A DNA stretch of 38,294 nt from Mycobacterium sp. AT1 (GCF_002043095.1 NZ_MVOC01000069.1:1-38294), one strand, 5' to 3'; numbered from the stretch's first letter, positions 24,084 to 31,080 are shown. Translations and numbers: made by a program. Notes: generated by a model from the sequence alone, not told the origin.

Positions 24084-24851
24084 TCAGAGGGCGGTGTAGC
24101 CGCCGTCGATGACGATCGACTGGCCGACCACGTAGGCCGACGCGTCGCCCAGCAGGTAGACCGCTAGCGGACCGAGCTCGTGCGGCTCCCCCATCCGGCC
24201 CACCGGCGTGTGCGCCATCCACTCGGCGAATTGCTCCGGCGAATTCCGCGGCACGTCGAGCGTCTGCTCCGAGGCGAAGTAGCCCGGCGAGATCGAGTTG
24301 AGCCGGATGCCCAGCGGCAGCCACTCCACCGCGAGGCTCTTGGTCAGCATCGCGACGCCGGCCTTGGACGCGTTGTAGGCGGCCTGATCCTGCGGGCGGT
24401 TCACCCGCAGGCCCGACATCGAGGCGATCGTGACGGCCGAGCCGGTCTGCCCGGCGGCGACAAGGCGCCGCGCAAAGGCCCGGCACACCAGGAACGTCCC
24501 CGTCAGGTTGACGTCGACGATCCAGCGGAACCGCTCGGGCGTGATGTCCAGCGCGCTGGTGGTGTCCGCCACCCCGGCGGCGTTGACCAGGGCGTCGACG
24601 ACCCCCAGGCGGTCGGCGACCTCGGCGAAGGCCGCCTCGACCGACGCCTCGTCGGTGACGTCGGCGGTCACCCCGACGACGTCGGTGCCGGTGGCGGAGC
24701 CCAGCTGGGCGGCCGCGTCGTGCACTTCGTCGCGCACGTCGAGGAGGGCGACCTTGGCCCCCGCCCGGGCCACGGCCTCGGCCATCGCAAGGCCGAGGCC
24801 GCGCCCGCCCCCGGTCACCAGTGCCACACGTCCTGCCAAAGTCGAGTCCAT
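24084..24851 (-). CDS. Short-chain dehydrogenase/reductase (SDR)
   Basis: A 255-residue classical SDR. The cofactor motif TGGGRGLG is at residues about 13-20, NAAG near residue 90, the catalytic Ser in TIASMSG, and Tyr-Lys in AAYNASKAG near residue 160. Asp in LLDVRD after beta-2 predicts NAD(H) preference. The end VIDGGYTAL is typical for quinoprotein-like 3-oxoacyl or sugar-alcohol dehydrogenases. It is convergent with the SMP-30 gene and 34 bp downstream of a GNAT gene on the same strand. It may belong functionally with the neighbouring catabolic cluster, for example as an alcohol or sugar dehydrogenase making the lactone. Confidence 0.9.
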   Translation of the reverse strand: MDSTLAGRVALVTGGGRGLGLAMAEAVARAGAKVALLDVRDEVHDAAAQLGSATGTDVVGVTADVTDEASVEAAFAEVADRLGVVDALVNAAGVADTTSALDITPERFRWIVDVNLTGTFLVCRAFARRLVAAGQTGSAVTIASMSGLRVNRPQDQAAYNASKAGVAMLTKSLAVEWLPLGIRLNSISPGYFASEQTLDVPRNSPEQFAEWMAHTPVGRMGEPHELGPLAVYLLGDASAYVVGQSIVIDGGYTAL

Positions 24852-24885
24852 TCAACCCATCTTGGCCGACGTGCCGCGGTACCGG

Positions 24886-25719
24886 TTACGCAGTGAACGC
24901 GTACTGCACGTTCTCCCCGACGGGCACGAAGCCCAGCCGCCGGTAGACCCGGTTGGACACCGGGTTGGCGTCGTCGGCGAACAGCACCACGTCACGCGCG
25001 CCCCAACTCCAGGCATGCCGCACCGCCTGCGCGGTGACCGCGGCGGCGTAGCCGCGACCCCGGTGCTGCGGCGGCGTGTACACCGGACCGATCCGCGACA
25101 TGCCCAGCAGACAACCGTGCACGCGAGCCATGGCGACCGGCTCGCCGTCGACTGTCCATAGCACCACGTGCCCGCCCGCGTCGGCGACGGCGGCGAGCAC
25201 GCCCCGGCTCGCCGCCAGGTTGGACTGCGCGTCGAACGCCTCGGTGAAGAACGCGTCGAACCACTCGGCCAGCAGGTCGGTGTCGTCGTCGTCGGCAACC
25301 CGCGGCTCACCGACGACATTGACCGGCGGAACCAGCTCACCGAGGCGGTAGAGCGTTTCCTCGAACGAGGTCGTGACGGTCGCGCCGGTGGCTTCGGCCC
25401 ACGCTTGGCTGAATGCCGCTGCGGTGCTTCGTGTTCCGCGGATCGCTGGCAGATCGCTGCGCACGGGTGCGAGCGCGGCGGCCGACTCCTTGGCCAGCGT
25501 GGGCGGAAGCCCGTTGACCAGCAGCACCGAATCCCTCATCTGCAGAGCGGCGCCCACGGCACCGTCGCAGTCATGAGCGGCCAGCAGCAGGTGACCGGCC
25601 GGCCACGCAGCGGTGCGCAGGGTGGTCAGCTCGGTGGTGAACCGGACCGGGTCCCGGCGGTACACCCAGCGGGCCACCGGGCCGAAGCCGTCCGGCGTCG
25701 CGTACAGGTGAACGTTCAT
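24886..25719 (-). CDS. GNAT-family N-acetyltransferase
   Basis: A 277-residue protein. The C-terminal 100 residues form a GNAT domain: VLWTVDGEPVAMARVHGC, then the acetyl-CoA pyrophosphate loop QHRGRGYAAAV (R-x-x-G-x-G/A), then DDANPVSNRVYRRLGFVPVGE. The N-terminal half looks like a degenerate GNAT-like domain (HLLLAAHDCDGAVGAALQ), so the fold may be tandem as in mycothiol synthase relatives. ATG at 25719 is chosen; an in-frame extension upstream is antisense-like and Arg/Pro-rich. The acceptor substrate is unknown. It lies on the same strand as the SDR below and the LysR-like gene above. Confidence 0.85.
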   Translation of the reverse strand: MNVHLYATPDGFGPVARWVYRRDPVRFTTELTTLRTAAWPAGHLLLAAHDCDGAVGAALQMRDSVLLVNGLPPTLAKESAAALAPVRSDLPAIRGTRSTAAAFSQAWAEATGATVTTSFEETLYRLGELVPPVNVVGEPRVADDDDTDLLAEWFDAFFTEAFDAQSNLAASRGVLAAVADAGGHVVLWTVDGEPVAMARVHGCLLGMSRIGPVYTPPQHRGRGYAAAVTAQAVRHAWSWGARDVVLFADDANPVSNRVYRRLGFVPVGENVQYAFTA

Positions 25720-25801
25720 GCCTACGAGGGTGAAGCACTCGGCTCGCGAATTCCACTGATTTATTGCGGGTTTGGCGACGTCGAGATTGGCGCGCAGCGC
25801 G

Positions 25802-26515
25802 TCAGCCTCGACCGCGCTTGGTCGGGCCCGGCTTGCGGGCGATCTTGCCCGCGGCGGCGCGGGCGGCTTGCTTGGCGAGCGTCTTCTCCCGCGCGGTGCG
25901 CTTCGGCGCCGGTTCGGCTTGGCCGCGTGACGAACTGGGTTTGCGGCCGCGCACGATGCCGATGAACTCCGCCACCAATGCCGACTGCTCGCCCTCGGGG
26001 ATGGCGAGCGCCACGGGACAGGTGGGCGCGTCGGCGATCGGCCGGTAGGTGAGGTCCTTGCGGTGGTGCAGCCGCGCCAGTGACTGCGGGACGACGAGCA
26101 CCCCGACTCCGGCCGCCACCAATTCCGTTGCGTCCTTGACGGTTTCGGGCCGATGCTCGACGCGGGCGCCCGGTGCCGTCGGCCAGGCGACGACGTCGTC
26201 GAGCGGGAGCAGCACCGGCTCGCCGTCGAGGTCCGCGGCGGTGACCGAGTCCGCGGCGGTGAGCAGGTGATCGGTCGGCACCACGACGACGGTCGTCTCG
26301 TCGTAGAGAGCGATGAGGGCCACACCCGACGTCTCGGCCTGCGGCCGAAGCAACGCCACGTCCATCTCGCCGGACCGCACTGCGTCGGCCGCGTCGGCCG
26401 CGTCGACGGCCTGCAACTGCAACCGAATGTCGGGATGGCGGTCCGCCCAGGTTCGGGCCCACTTCGCGGGGGTCACACCGGGGACGTACCCGACGGTGAG
26501 GCGAAGGGGGGTCAC
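25802..26515 (-). CDS. LysR-type substrate-binding domain protein lacking a DNA-binding domain, with basic C-terminal tail
   Basis: A 237-residue protein that begins directly with the LysR effector-binding fold: LRLTVGYVPGVTPAKWARTW, MDVALLRPQ, TVVVVPTDHLL, and GVGVLVVPQSLARL. The normal N-terminal helix-turn-helix (about 60-90 residues) is absent. It cannot simply be missed upstream, because the start lies only 29 bp from a divergent gene. After about residue 195 the chain becomes a Lys/Arg/Ala/Pro-rich tail (KRTAREKTLAKQAARAAAGK...) like those of nucleoid-binding proteins, which could supply nonspecific DNA binding. The start is GTG at 26515, with a possible leaderless promoter. Its partner is probably the DUF5997 protein. 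Confidence 0.82.
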   Translation of the reverse strand: MTPLRLTVGYVPGVTPAKWARTWADRHPDIRLQLQAVDAADAADAVRSGEMDVALLRPQAETSGVALIALYDETTVVVVPTDHLLTAADSVTAADLDGEPVLLPLDDVVAWPTAPGARVEHRPETVKDATELVAAGVGVLVVPQSLARLHHRKDLTYRPIADAPTCPVALAIPEGEQSALVAEFIGIVRGRKPSSSRGQAEPAPKRTAREKTLAKQAARAAAGKIARKPGPTKRGRG

Positions 26516-26521
26516 CGCCTC

Positions 26522-26527
26522 AGGCTA
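26522..26527 (-). promoter_or_regulatory. Candidate -10 element of the LysR-domain gene (leaderless)
   Basis: TAGCCT on the minus strand fits TANNNT and ends six bases before the GTG start codon at 26515, the spacing expected when transcription begins at the start codon. GAGG is also present just before the GTG, so a leadered transcript from further away is not excluded. Confidence 0.4.
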
Positions 26528-26531
26528 CCGA

Positions 26532-26537
26532 TAGGCT
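26532..26537 (+). promoter_or_regulatory. Candidate -10 element of the DUF5997 gene (leaderless)
   Basis: TAGGCT fits TANNNT and ends seven bases before the ATG at 26545. No Shine-Dalgarno sequence is seen (CTGCGTC precedes the ATG). This supports a leaderless transcript. Confidence 0.45.
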
Positions 26538-26544
26538 CTGCGTC

Positions 26545-26931
26545 ATGAGCAGGCCGAACGCGCAGTCCATGAAACCCGCCACCGCGGCGAAGAAGCTCGA
26601 CGTGTACCTGCCGGCGACGCCCGCGGAGTTCCAGGAGAACACGATCACCCGGTCCGAGCTCGCCGCCCTACAGGAGGATCCGCCGCAGTGGCTCAAGGAT
26701 CTCCGCAAGAACGGGCCGCACCCGAAGAACCTGGTGGCCCTGAAGCTGGGCGTCTCGATCGCCGGGCTCGCGCGCGGCGGCGTGACCGAGGCGCTCACCA
26801 CCGAGCAGATCGCCGCGCTGCTCGAGGAGAAGCCCGACTGGTTGGTCGCCGAACGTGAGAGCTTCCAGTCCGTGCTGCGCGAGGAGCGACGCGTGAAGGC
26901 GATGCACGAGGACCAAGCGCGCGAGGGCTGA
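26545..26931 (+). CDS. DUF5997 family protein
   Basis: A 128-residue soluble protein of an actinobacterial family of unknown function. It opens with KPATAAKKLDVYLPATPAEF, followed by ITRSELAALQEDPPQWLKDLRKNGPHP and a helical domain (GVSIAGLARGGVTEALTTEQIAALLEEKPDWL) whose helix-turn-helix-like shape (LKLGVSIAGLARGG, LTTEQIAALL) could bind nucleic acid. It ends in a charged helix. It is divergent, by only 29 bp, from the LysR-type effector-domain gene; the two families often neighbour each other as far as I know. The single-gene unit ends at a strong terminator. Confidence 0.82.
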   Translation: MSRPNAQSMKPATAAKKLDVYLPATPAEFQENTITRSELAALQEDPPQWLKDLRKNGPHPKNLVALKLGVSIAGLARGGVTEALTTEQIAALLEEKPDWLVAERESFQSVLREERRVKAMHEDQAREG

Positions 26932-26954
26932 GCCGAACTGAACGCCTCCCGAAC

Positions 26955-27000
26955 GTGAAAATGGCGACGCAACTCGCGAGAGATGCGTCGCCAGATTCAC
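26955..27000. terminator. Terminator after the DUF5997 gene, shared with convergent nrdE
   Basis: TGGCGACGCA (26962-26971) pairs exactly with TGCGTCGCCA (26984-26993) around a 12-nt loop. An outer stem GTGAA/TTCAC closes the structure at 26955-26959 and 26996-27000. The plus strand continues TTTCGG, and the minus strand continues past GTGAA with CGTTCGGG. It lies between genes ending at 26931 and 27017. Confidence 0.75.
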
Positions 27001-27016
27001 TTTCGGCGGTGGGGCG

Positions 27017-29182
27017 TCACAACATGCAGCTGACGCAACCCTCGACCTCGGTGCCCTCCAACGCCATCTGGCGTAGGCGGATGTAGTACAGCGTCTTGAT
27101 GCCCTTGCGCCAGGCGTAGATCTGCGCCTTGTTGACGTCGCGCGTGGTGGCGGTGTCCTTGAAGAACAGCGTCAGCGACAGGCCCTGGTCCACGTGCTGG
27201 GTGGCGGCGGCGTAGGTGTCGATGATCTTCTCGTAGCCGATCTCGTACGCATCCTCGTAGAACTCGAGATTGTCGTTGGTCAGATACGGCGCCGGGTAGT
27301 ACGCCCGGCCGATCTTGCCTTCCTTGCGGATCTCGATCCGCGACGGCACCGGGTGGATCGACGACGTCGAGTAGTTGATGTAGGAGATCGACCCCGTCGG
27401 CGGCACGGCCTGCAGGTTCTGGTTGTAGATGCCGTGCTTCTGCACCGACTCCTTCAACTCCCGCCAGTCGTCCTGGGTCGGGATGTGGATGTCGGACTTG
27501 GCGAACAACTCCCGCACCCGTTCGGTCGCCGGCTCCCACGCCTGCTCGGTGTACTTGTCGAAGAACTCCCCCGACGCGTACTTCGACTTCTCGAACCCAC
27601 CGAAGCGCGTGCCGCGCTCCATCGCAATGCGGTTGCTCGCCCGCAGTGCGTGGAAGAGCACCGCGTAGAAGTAGATGTTGGTGAAGTCGATGCCCTCTTC
27701 GGAGCCGTACATGATCCGCTCGCGAGCCAGGTACCCGTGCAGGTTCATCTGTCCGAGCCCGATGGCGTGAGAGTCGTTGTTGCCCTGCTCGATCGACGGC
27801 ACCGACCAGATGTGGGTCTGGTCGCTGACCGCGGTGAGTCCGCGGATCGCGACCTCGATGGTCTGGGCGAAGTCCGGCGAGTCCATCGTCTTGGCGATGT
27901 TGAGCGAGCCGAGGTTGCACGAAATGTCCTTGCCCACCTTGGAATACGACAGATCGTCATTGAATTCCGAGGGCGTCGACACCTGGAGGATCTCCGAGCA
28001 CAGGTTGCTGTGGGTGATCCGGCCCTCGATGGGGTTGGCGCGGTTCACCGTGTCCTCGTACATGATGTACGGGTAGCCGGACTCGAACTGCAGCTCGGCG
28101 AGGGTCTGGAAGAACTCGCGCGCCTTGATCTTGGTCTTGCGAATCCGGGCGTCGTCGACCATCTCGTAGTACTTCTCGGTGATCGAGATGTCGGCGAACG
28201 GAACGCCGTAGACCTTCTCGACGTCGTACGGCGAGAAGAGGTACATGTCCTCGTTCTTCTTCGCCAGCTCGAACGTGATGTCCGGGATGACGACGCCGAG
28301 GGACAGCGTCTTGATGCGGATCTTCTCGTCGGCGTTCTCACGCTTGGTGTCGAGGAAGCGGTAGATGTCGGGGTGATGGGCCTGCAGGTACACCGCGCCG
28401 GCACCTTGGCGGGCGCCCAGTTGGTTGGCGTAGGAGAACGAATCCTCGAGCAGCTTCATGATCGGGATGACGCCCGAGCTCTGGTTCTCGATGTTCTTGA
28501 TCGGGGCGCCGTGCTCGCGAATGTTGCTCAGCAGCAAGGCAACTCCCCCACCGCGCTTGGACAACTGCAGCGCCGAGTTGATGGAACGCCCGATGGACTC
28601 CATGTTGTCCTCGATGCGCAGCAGGAAGCAGCTGACGGGCTCGCCGCGCTGCTTCTTGCCGGAGTTGAGGAACGTCGGGGTGGCCGGCTGGAACCGGCCG
28701 TCGATGATCTCGTCGACGAGCTTCTCGGCCAACGTCGTGTCACCGGCGGCCAGCGTCAGCGACACCATGACGACGCGGTCCTCGAAACGCTCGAGGTAGC
28801 GCTTGCCGTCGAACGTCTTCAGCGTGTAGGACGTGTAGTACTTGAACGCGCCGAGGAACGTCGGGAACCGGAACTTCTTGGCATAGGCGCGATCCAGCAG
28901 CGACTTCACGAAGTTGCGCGAGTACTGGTCGAGCACCTCGCGCTCGTAGTACTCCTTCTGCACCAGGTAGTCGAGCTTCTCGTCCTGGTTGTGGAAGAAG
29001 ACGGTGTTCTGGTTGACGTGCTGCAAGAAGTACTGGTTGGCGGCTTCGCGATCCTTGTCGAACTGGATCTTGCCGTCCTTGTCGTACAAGTTCAGCATCG
29101 CGTTGAGCGCGTGGTAGTCGGTCTCCCCCGGGAGTGCGTGGACTCCGGTGGTTACAGGTTCTGCAGTGACGGTTGGTGACAC
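27017..29182 (-). CDS. nrdE: Class Ib ribonucleotide reductase alpha subunit NrdE
   Basis: A 721-residue catalytic subunit that reduces ribonucleoside diphosphates to deoxy forms, receiving electrons from NrdH and a radical from NrdF2. The active-site redox cysteines are in GEPVSCFLLR and DISCNLGSLN. The catalytic Asn-x-Cys-x-Glu is in HSNLCSEIL. The C-terminal shuttle pair is CVSC in the last six residues. There is no N-terminal ATP-cone allosteric domain, as normal for class Ib. GTG at 29182 is preceded by AAGGA at seven bases, and the start overlaps the end of nrdI by 31 bp. This matches Rv3051c. It is the last gene of nrdHIE. Confidence 0.96.
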   Translation of the reverse strand: MSPTVTAEPVTTGVHALPGETDYHALNAMLNLYDKDGKIQFDKDREAANQYFLQHVNQNTVFFHNQDEKLDYLVQKEYYEREVLDQYSRNFVKSLLDRAYAKKFRFPTFLGAFKYYTSYTLKTFDGKRYLERFEDRVVMVSLTLAAGDTTLAEKLVDEIIDGRFQPATPTFLNSGKKQRGEPVSCFLLRIEDNMESIGRSINSALQLSKRGGGVALLLSNIREHGAPIKNIENQSSGVIPIMKLLEDSFSYANQLGARQGAGAVYLQAHHPDIYRFLDTKRENADEKIRIKTLSLGVVIPDITFELAKKNEDMYLFSPYDVEKVYGVPFADISITEKYYEMVDDARIRKTKIKAREFFQTLAELQFESGYPYIMYEDTVNRANPIEGRITHSNLCSEILQVSTPSEFNDDLSYSKVGKDISCNLGSLNIAKTMDSPDFAQTIEVAIRGLTAVSDQTHIWSVPSIEQGNNDSHAIGLGQMNLHGYLARERIMYGSEEGIDFTNIYFYAVLFHALRASNRIAMERGTRFGGFEKSKYASGEFFDKYTEQAWEPATERVRELFAKSDIHIPTQDDWRELKESVQKHGIYNQNLQAVPPTGSISYINYSTSSIHPVPSRIEIRKEGKIGRAYYPAPYLTNDNLEFYEDAYEIGYEKIIDTYAAATQHVDQGLSLTLFFKDTATTRDVNKAQIYAWRKGIKTLYYIRLRQMALEGTEVEGCVSCML

Positions 29183-29595
29183 GTCTGGTCCTTCCAGAAG
29201 TCGGCAAGCCCCGCACGAACGGCGAAGACGTCGTCCGTGGTGCCCATGAGTTCGAAGCGATAGAGGTAGGGGACGCCGCACTTGCGTGAGACGACGTCAC
29301 CGGCGTAGCCGAATTCGGCGCCGAAGTTCGTGTTGCCCGCGGCGATGACGCCGCGGATCAACGACCGGTTGTGTTCGTTGTTGAGAAAGGCGATGACTTG
29401 CTTGGGGACGTAACCACCGGCGTCCGGATCGGGCCCGTTGGCGTGCCCGCCGCCGTAGGTGGGGAGAACCAGCACATACGGTTCGTCCACCTGGATGCGG
29501 TCGCGGAGCGGGATGCGGATCGCGGGCAGCTCCAGCTTCTCGACGAAGCGGTGCGTGTTCTCCGAGACGCTGGAGAAGTAGACGAGACTTCCCAT
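29152..29595 (-). CDS. nrdI: Flavodoxin-like protein NrdI
   Basis: A 147-residue FMN protein that helps assemble the dimanganese-tyrosyl radical cofactor of NrdF. The phosphate-binding loop is YFSSVSENTHRF (residues about 6-17), with the flavin-loop region LPTYGGGHANG and GNTNFGAEFGYAG. ATG at 29595 is preferred because AGGAGG lies four bases upstream; a GTG one codon earlier is too close to it. It sits 35 bp after nrdH, and its 3' end overlaps nrdE by 31 bp in another frame. Confidence 0.95.
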   Translation of the reverse strand: MGSLVYFSSVSENTHRFVEKLELPAIRIPLRDRIQVDEPYVLVLPTYGGGHANGPDPDAGGYVPKQVIAFLNNEHNRSLIRGVIAAGNTNFGAEFGYAGDVVSRKCGVPYLYRFELMGTTDDVFAVRAGLADFWKDQTCHQPSLQNL

Positions 29596-29630
29596 CACGC
29601 CTCCTCTCCTACCCGCCGGGTTCTTCTCTC

Positions 29631-29873
29631 TTACGCCGTGGCTGCGACGGCGCTGGACAGCAACTTGATCCGGTCCGGGCGGAAGCCCGACCAGTGGTCG
29701 TTGCCCGCGACCACGACGGGGGCCTGCAGGTAACCCAGTGCCATGACGTAGTCACGCGCCTCGGGCACCTCGGTGATGTCAACGACGTCGTAGGCAACGC
29801 CCTGCTTGTCGAGCGCCTTGTAAGTGGCGTTGCACTGCACGCACGCGGGCTTGGTGTAGACGGTGACGGTCAT
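29631..29873 (-). CDS. nrdH: Glutaredoxin-like NrdH-redoxin
   Basis: An 80-residue glutaredoxin-like protein with thioredoxin-like activity that reduces NrdE. The active site is Cys11-Val-Gln-Cys14 in YTKPACVQCNATYKAL. The NrdH-specific C-terminal region WSGFRPDRI is intact. ATG at 29873 has GGGGAG eight bases upstream; an in-frame ATG 36 bp earlier lacks support. It is the first gene of the nrdHIE operon, with a leader of about 190 nt reaching up to NrdR-like boxes. Confidence 0.95.
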   Translation of the reverse strand: MTVTVYTKPACVQCNATYKALDKQGVAYDVVDITEVPEARDYVMALGYLQAPVVVAGNDHWSGFRPDRIKLLSSAVAATA

Positions 29874-30063
29874 TGGTGGGCTCCCCTCAGCGAAACGATG
29901 ATCGAGCATGTGGCGTGTCTCCTACACAAGCGTCTCGCACGGCACCGACAAGACCCCATCTTGGCGCAATCATCGATATGTTCAACACCTCACCGAAGGG
30001 ATGACTTCCCGGCTGGTGCGGATGAACTGGTCCTGAATTGAGCCTGTGATGCTTCGTTGCTTG

Positions 30064-30079
30064 GCACTAGATGTTGTGT
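30064..30079. promoter_or_regulatory. NrdR box 1 upstream of nrdHIE
   Basis: GCACTAGATGTTGTGT matches 13 of 16 positions of the NrdR consensus acaCwAtATaTwGtgt, mismatching only at positions 1, 7 and 10. NrdR is the ATP-cone repressor of ribonucleotide reductase genes, shown to control nrdHIE and nrdF2 in mycobacteria. Confidence 0.7.
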
Positions 30080-30095
30080 CCAACTAGTAGAGCAC

Positions 30096-30111
30096 ATACA
30101 AGATGGCCCTA
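30096..30111. promoter_or_regulatory. NrdR half-box 2 upstream of nrdHIE
   Basis: Starts exactly 32 nt after the first box. Its left half ATACAAGAT fits the consensus acaCwAtAT at seven of nine positions, whereas the right half is degenerate. The exact 32-nt offset, also found at nrdF2, is the main reason to call it. Confidence 0.4.
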
Positions 30112-30189
30112 ATGACACAAATGAAATTTCGCCTGGTCGTCGCGGTGTGTCGCGGAATTTCCGGCGTGTTATTCACACCCACGCCCGTT

Positions 30190-30225
30190 CCTGTTAGTGG
30201 AACGCCCCTCCCTGTTAATTGAACG
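30190..30225. repeat. Two direct repeats CCTGTTAnTnGAACG with 21-bp period
   Basis: Copies at 30190-30204 and 30211-30225 agree at 13 of 15 positions. The period equals two turns of B-DNA, so a protein could bind both on one face. The first copy is also flanked by CGTTCC/GGAACG arms. They are distal to the NrdR boxes relative to nrdH. Function unknown. Confidence 0.4.
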
Positions 30226-30398
30226 TCACCCGGCAGACGCGCAGCGAACGCTTGCCCTCAGGGGTCCGGAAACAGGGATGGTTCCTCAGTCGGAGAGCAA
30301 AGCGCGAGGAACAGCCGCGACGGAGTCGGTGGATGCAAAGTGAGCGACAGACGCCAACCCCAGGCGAGCACACCACGGGACACCCGAAGACGACGAAA

Positions 30399-30432
30399 CC
30401 GCCGGCGAACCCCGTTCGGGGCTCGCCGGCGG
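30399..30432 (-). terminator. Intrinsic terminator of the FMN reductase gene
   Basis: CCGCCGGCGA (30399-30408) pairs with TCGCCGGCGG (30423-30432), with an inner CCCCG/CGGGG stem. On the minus strand the hairpin is followed by TTTCGTCG. It lies 24 bp after the stop of the gene ending at 30456. Confidence 0.8.
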
Positions 30433-30455
30433 CTGGTGGTGGTGGTGAAGCGCCG

Positions 30456-30998
30456 TCAGCCGACTTCGGCGGTCAACTTCTCCACCACTTCACGGACCTG
30501 CTGGACCACGTCGGCGTTCTCCCGCGGGTGCTTGCCGTCGAAGATCCCCGCCGGCAACGACAGCTTCACGTCCTCGACGACCTTGGGTCCCGCCAGGCCG
30601 AACGACTTACGCGTCTCGTCGTGCGCCCAGACTCCGCCGTACTGGCCGAGCGCCGTGCCGATGACGGCCAACGGCTTGCCGTTGAGCGCGCCGTTGCCGA
30701 ACGGCCGCGACAGCCAGTCAATCGCGTTCTTCAGCACACCCGGGATGCTGCCGTTGTACTCCGGCGTCACGACCAGCGCGGCATCCGCTTCCGCCGCGGC
30801 CAGGCGGAGTGCCTGCACGACCTCGTCGACGTTGTCGCCGTCGATGTCCTCGTTGTAGAACGGCAGTTCGCCCAACCGGTCGAACAGCTGTAGCGACACA
30901 CCCGCCGGAGCCGTCTCACCCGCCACCTCGGCTAGTTGCCGATTCAGCGAGGCCGCCCGCAGGCTGCCGACAAGTACCAAAACCTTCACGTCTGTCAT
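30456..30998 (-). CDS. NADPH-dependent FMN reductase (Rv3054c-like)
   Basis: A 180-residue flavodoxin-fold quinone/FMN reductase (PF03358). The FMN phosphate loop is VGSLRAASLNRQL (residues about 10-22). The family signature TPEYNGSIPGVLKNAIDW follows near residue 80, and GALNGKPLAVIGTA after that. It would reduce flavins, quinones or similar with NADPH. ATG at 30998 has GGGAG ten bases upstream. It is divergent from a TetR gene with a perfect palindrome between them, so repression by that TetR is likely. Confidence 0.92.
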   Translation of the reverse strand: MTDVKVLVLVGSLRAASLNRQLAEVAGETAPAGVSLQLFDRLGELPFYNEDIDGDNVDEVVQALRLAAAEADAALVVTPEYNGSIPGVLKNAIDWLSRPFGNGALNGKPLAVIGTALGQYGGVWAHDETRKSFGLAGPKVVEDVKLSLPAGIFDGKHPRENADVVQQVREVVEKLTAEVG

Positions 30999-31036
30999 GT
31001 CCGTAGAGCTCCCTTCGGTTGATTCGCGACGATCCT

Positions 31037-31042
31037 CTCATA
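31037..31042 (-). promoter_or_regulatory. Candidate -10 element of the FMN reductase gene
   Basis: TATGAG on the minus strand, 39-44 bp upstream of the FMN reductase start. The palindrome 31051-31062 lies 9 bp further upstream, between where the -10 and -35 elements would be. Confidence 0.3.
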
Positions 31043-31050
31043 GCTCAACT

Positions 31051-31062
31051 GGACCGCGGTCC
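31051..31062. promoter_or_regulatory. Perfect palindrome GGACCGCGGTCC, candidate TetR operator
   Basis: A 12-bp perfect palindrome in the 94-bp gap between the FMN reductase gene and the TetR gene. It lies 19 bp upstream of a TAATGT -10 hexamer for the TetR gene, thus over its -35 region, and within reach of the reductase promoter. Confidence 0.6.
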
Positions 31063-31080
31063 GATTCATTCCGCCTGAAG

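Larger units (their letters stand above)
29874..30455. other. 582-bp intergenic region upstream of nrdH
   Basis: No credible gene: reading frames here are short and low in typical codon use. Contents are the nrdH leader (29874-30063), two NrdR-like boxes (30064-30079 and 30096-30111), a locally AT-richer stretch (30040-30140), a 21-bp-period direct repeat (30190-30225), an inverted repeat GTTCCTC/GAGGAAC (30281-30312), and the terminator of the FMN reductase gene (30399-30432). Confidence 0.7.

Noticed and set aside
25802..26515. Calling the LysR-like gene a pseudogene because it lacks the DNA-binding domain
   Set aside because: The effector domain is complete and in frame, the start is well placed, and the upstream bases belong to an intact divergent gene, so there is no remnant of a lost N-terminus.
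27194..29179. 661-residue open frame antisense to nrdE
   Set aside because: It is a codon-bias shadow: Val/Leu/Asp/Arg-rich with no recognisable domain, lying over the highly conserved nrdE.
29874..30455. Cobalamin riboswitch upstream of nrdHIE
   Set aside because: No B12-box-like sequence or matching helices could be found on the minus strand. NrdR-like boxes explain regulation better.
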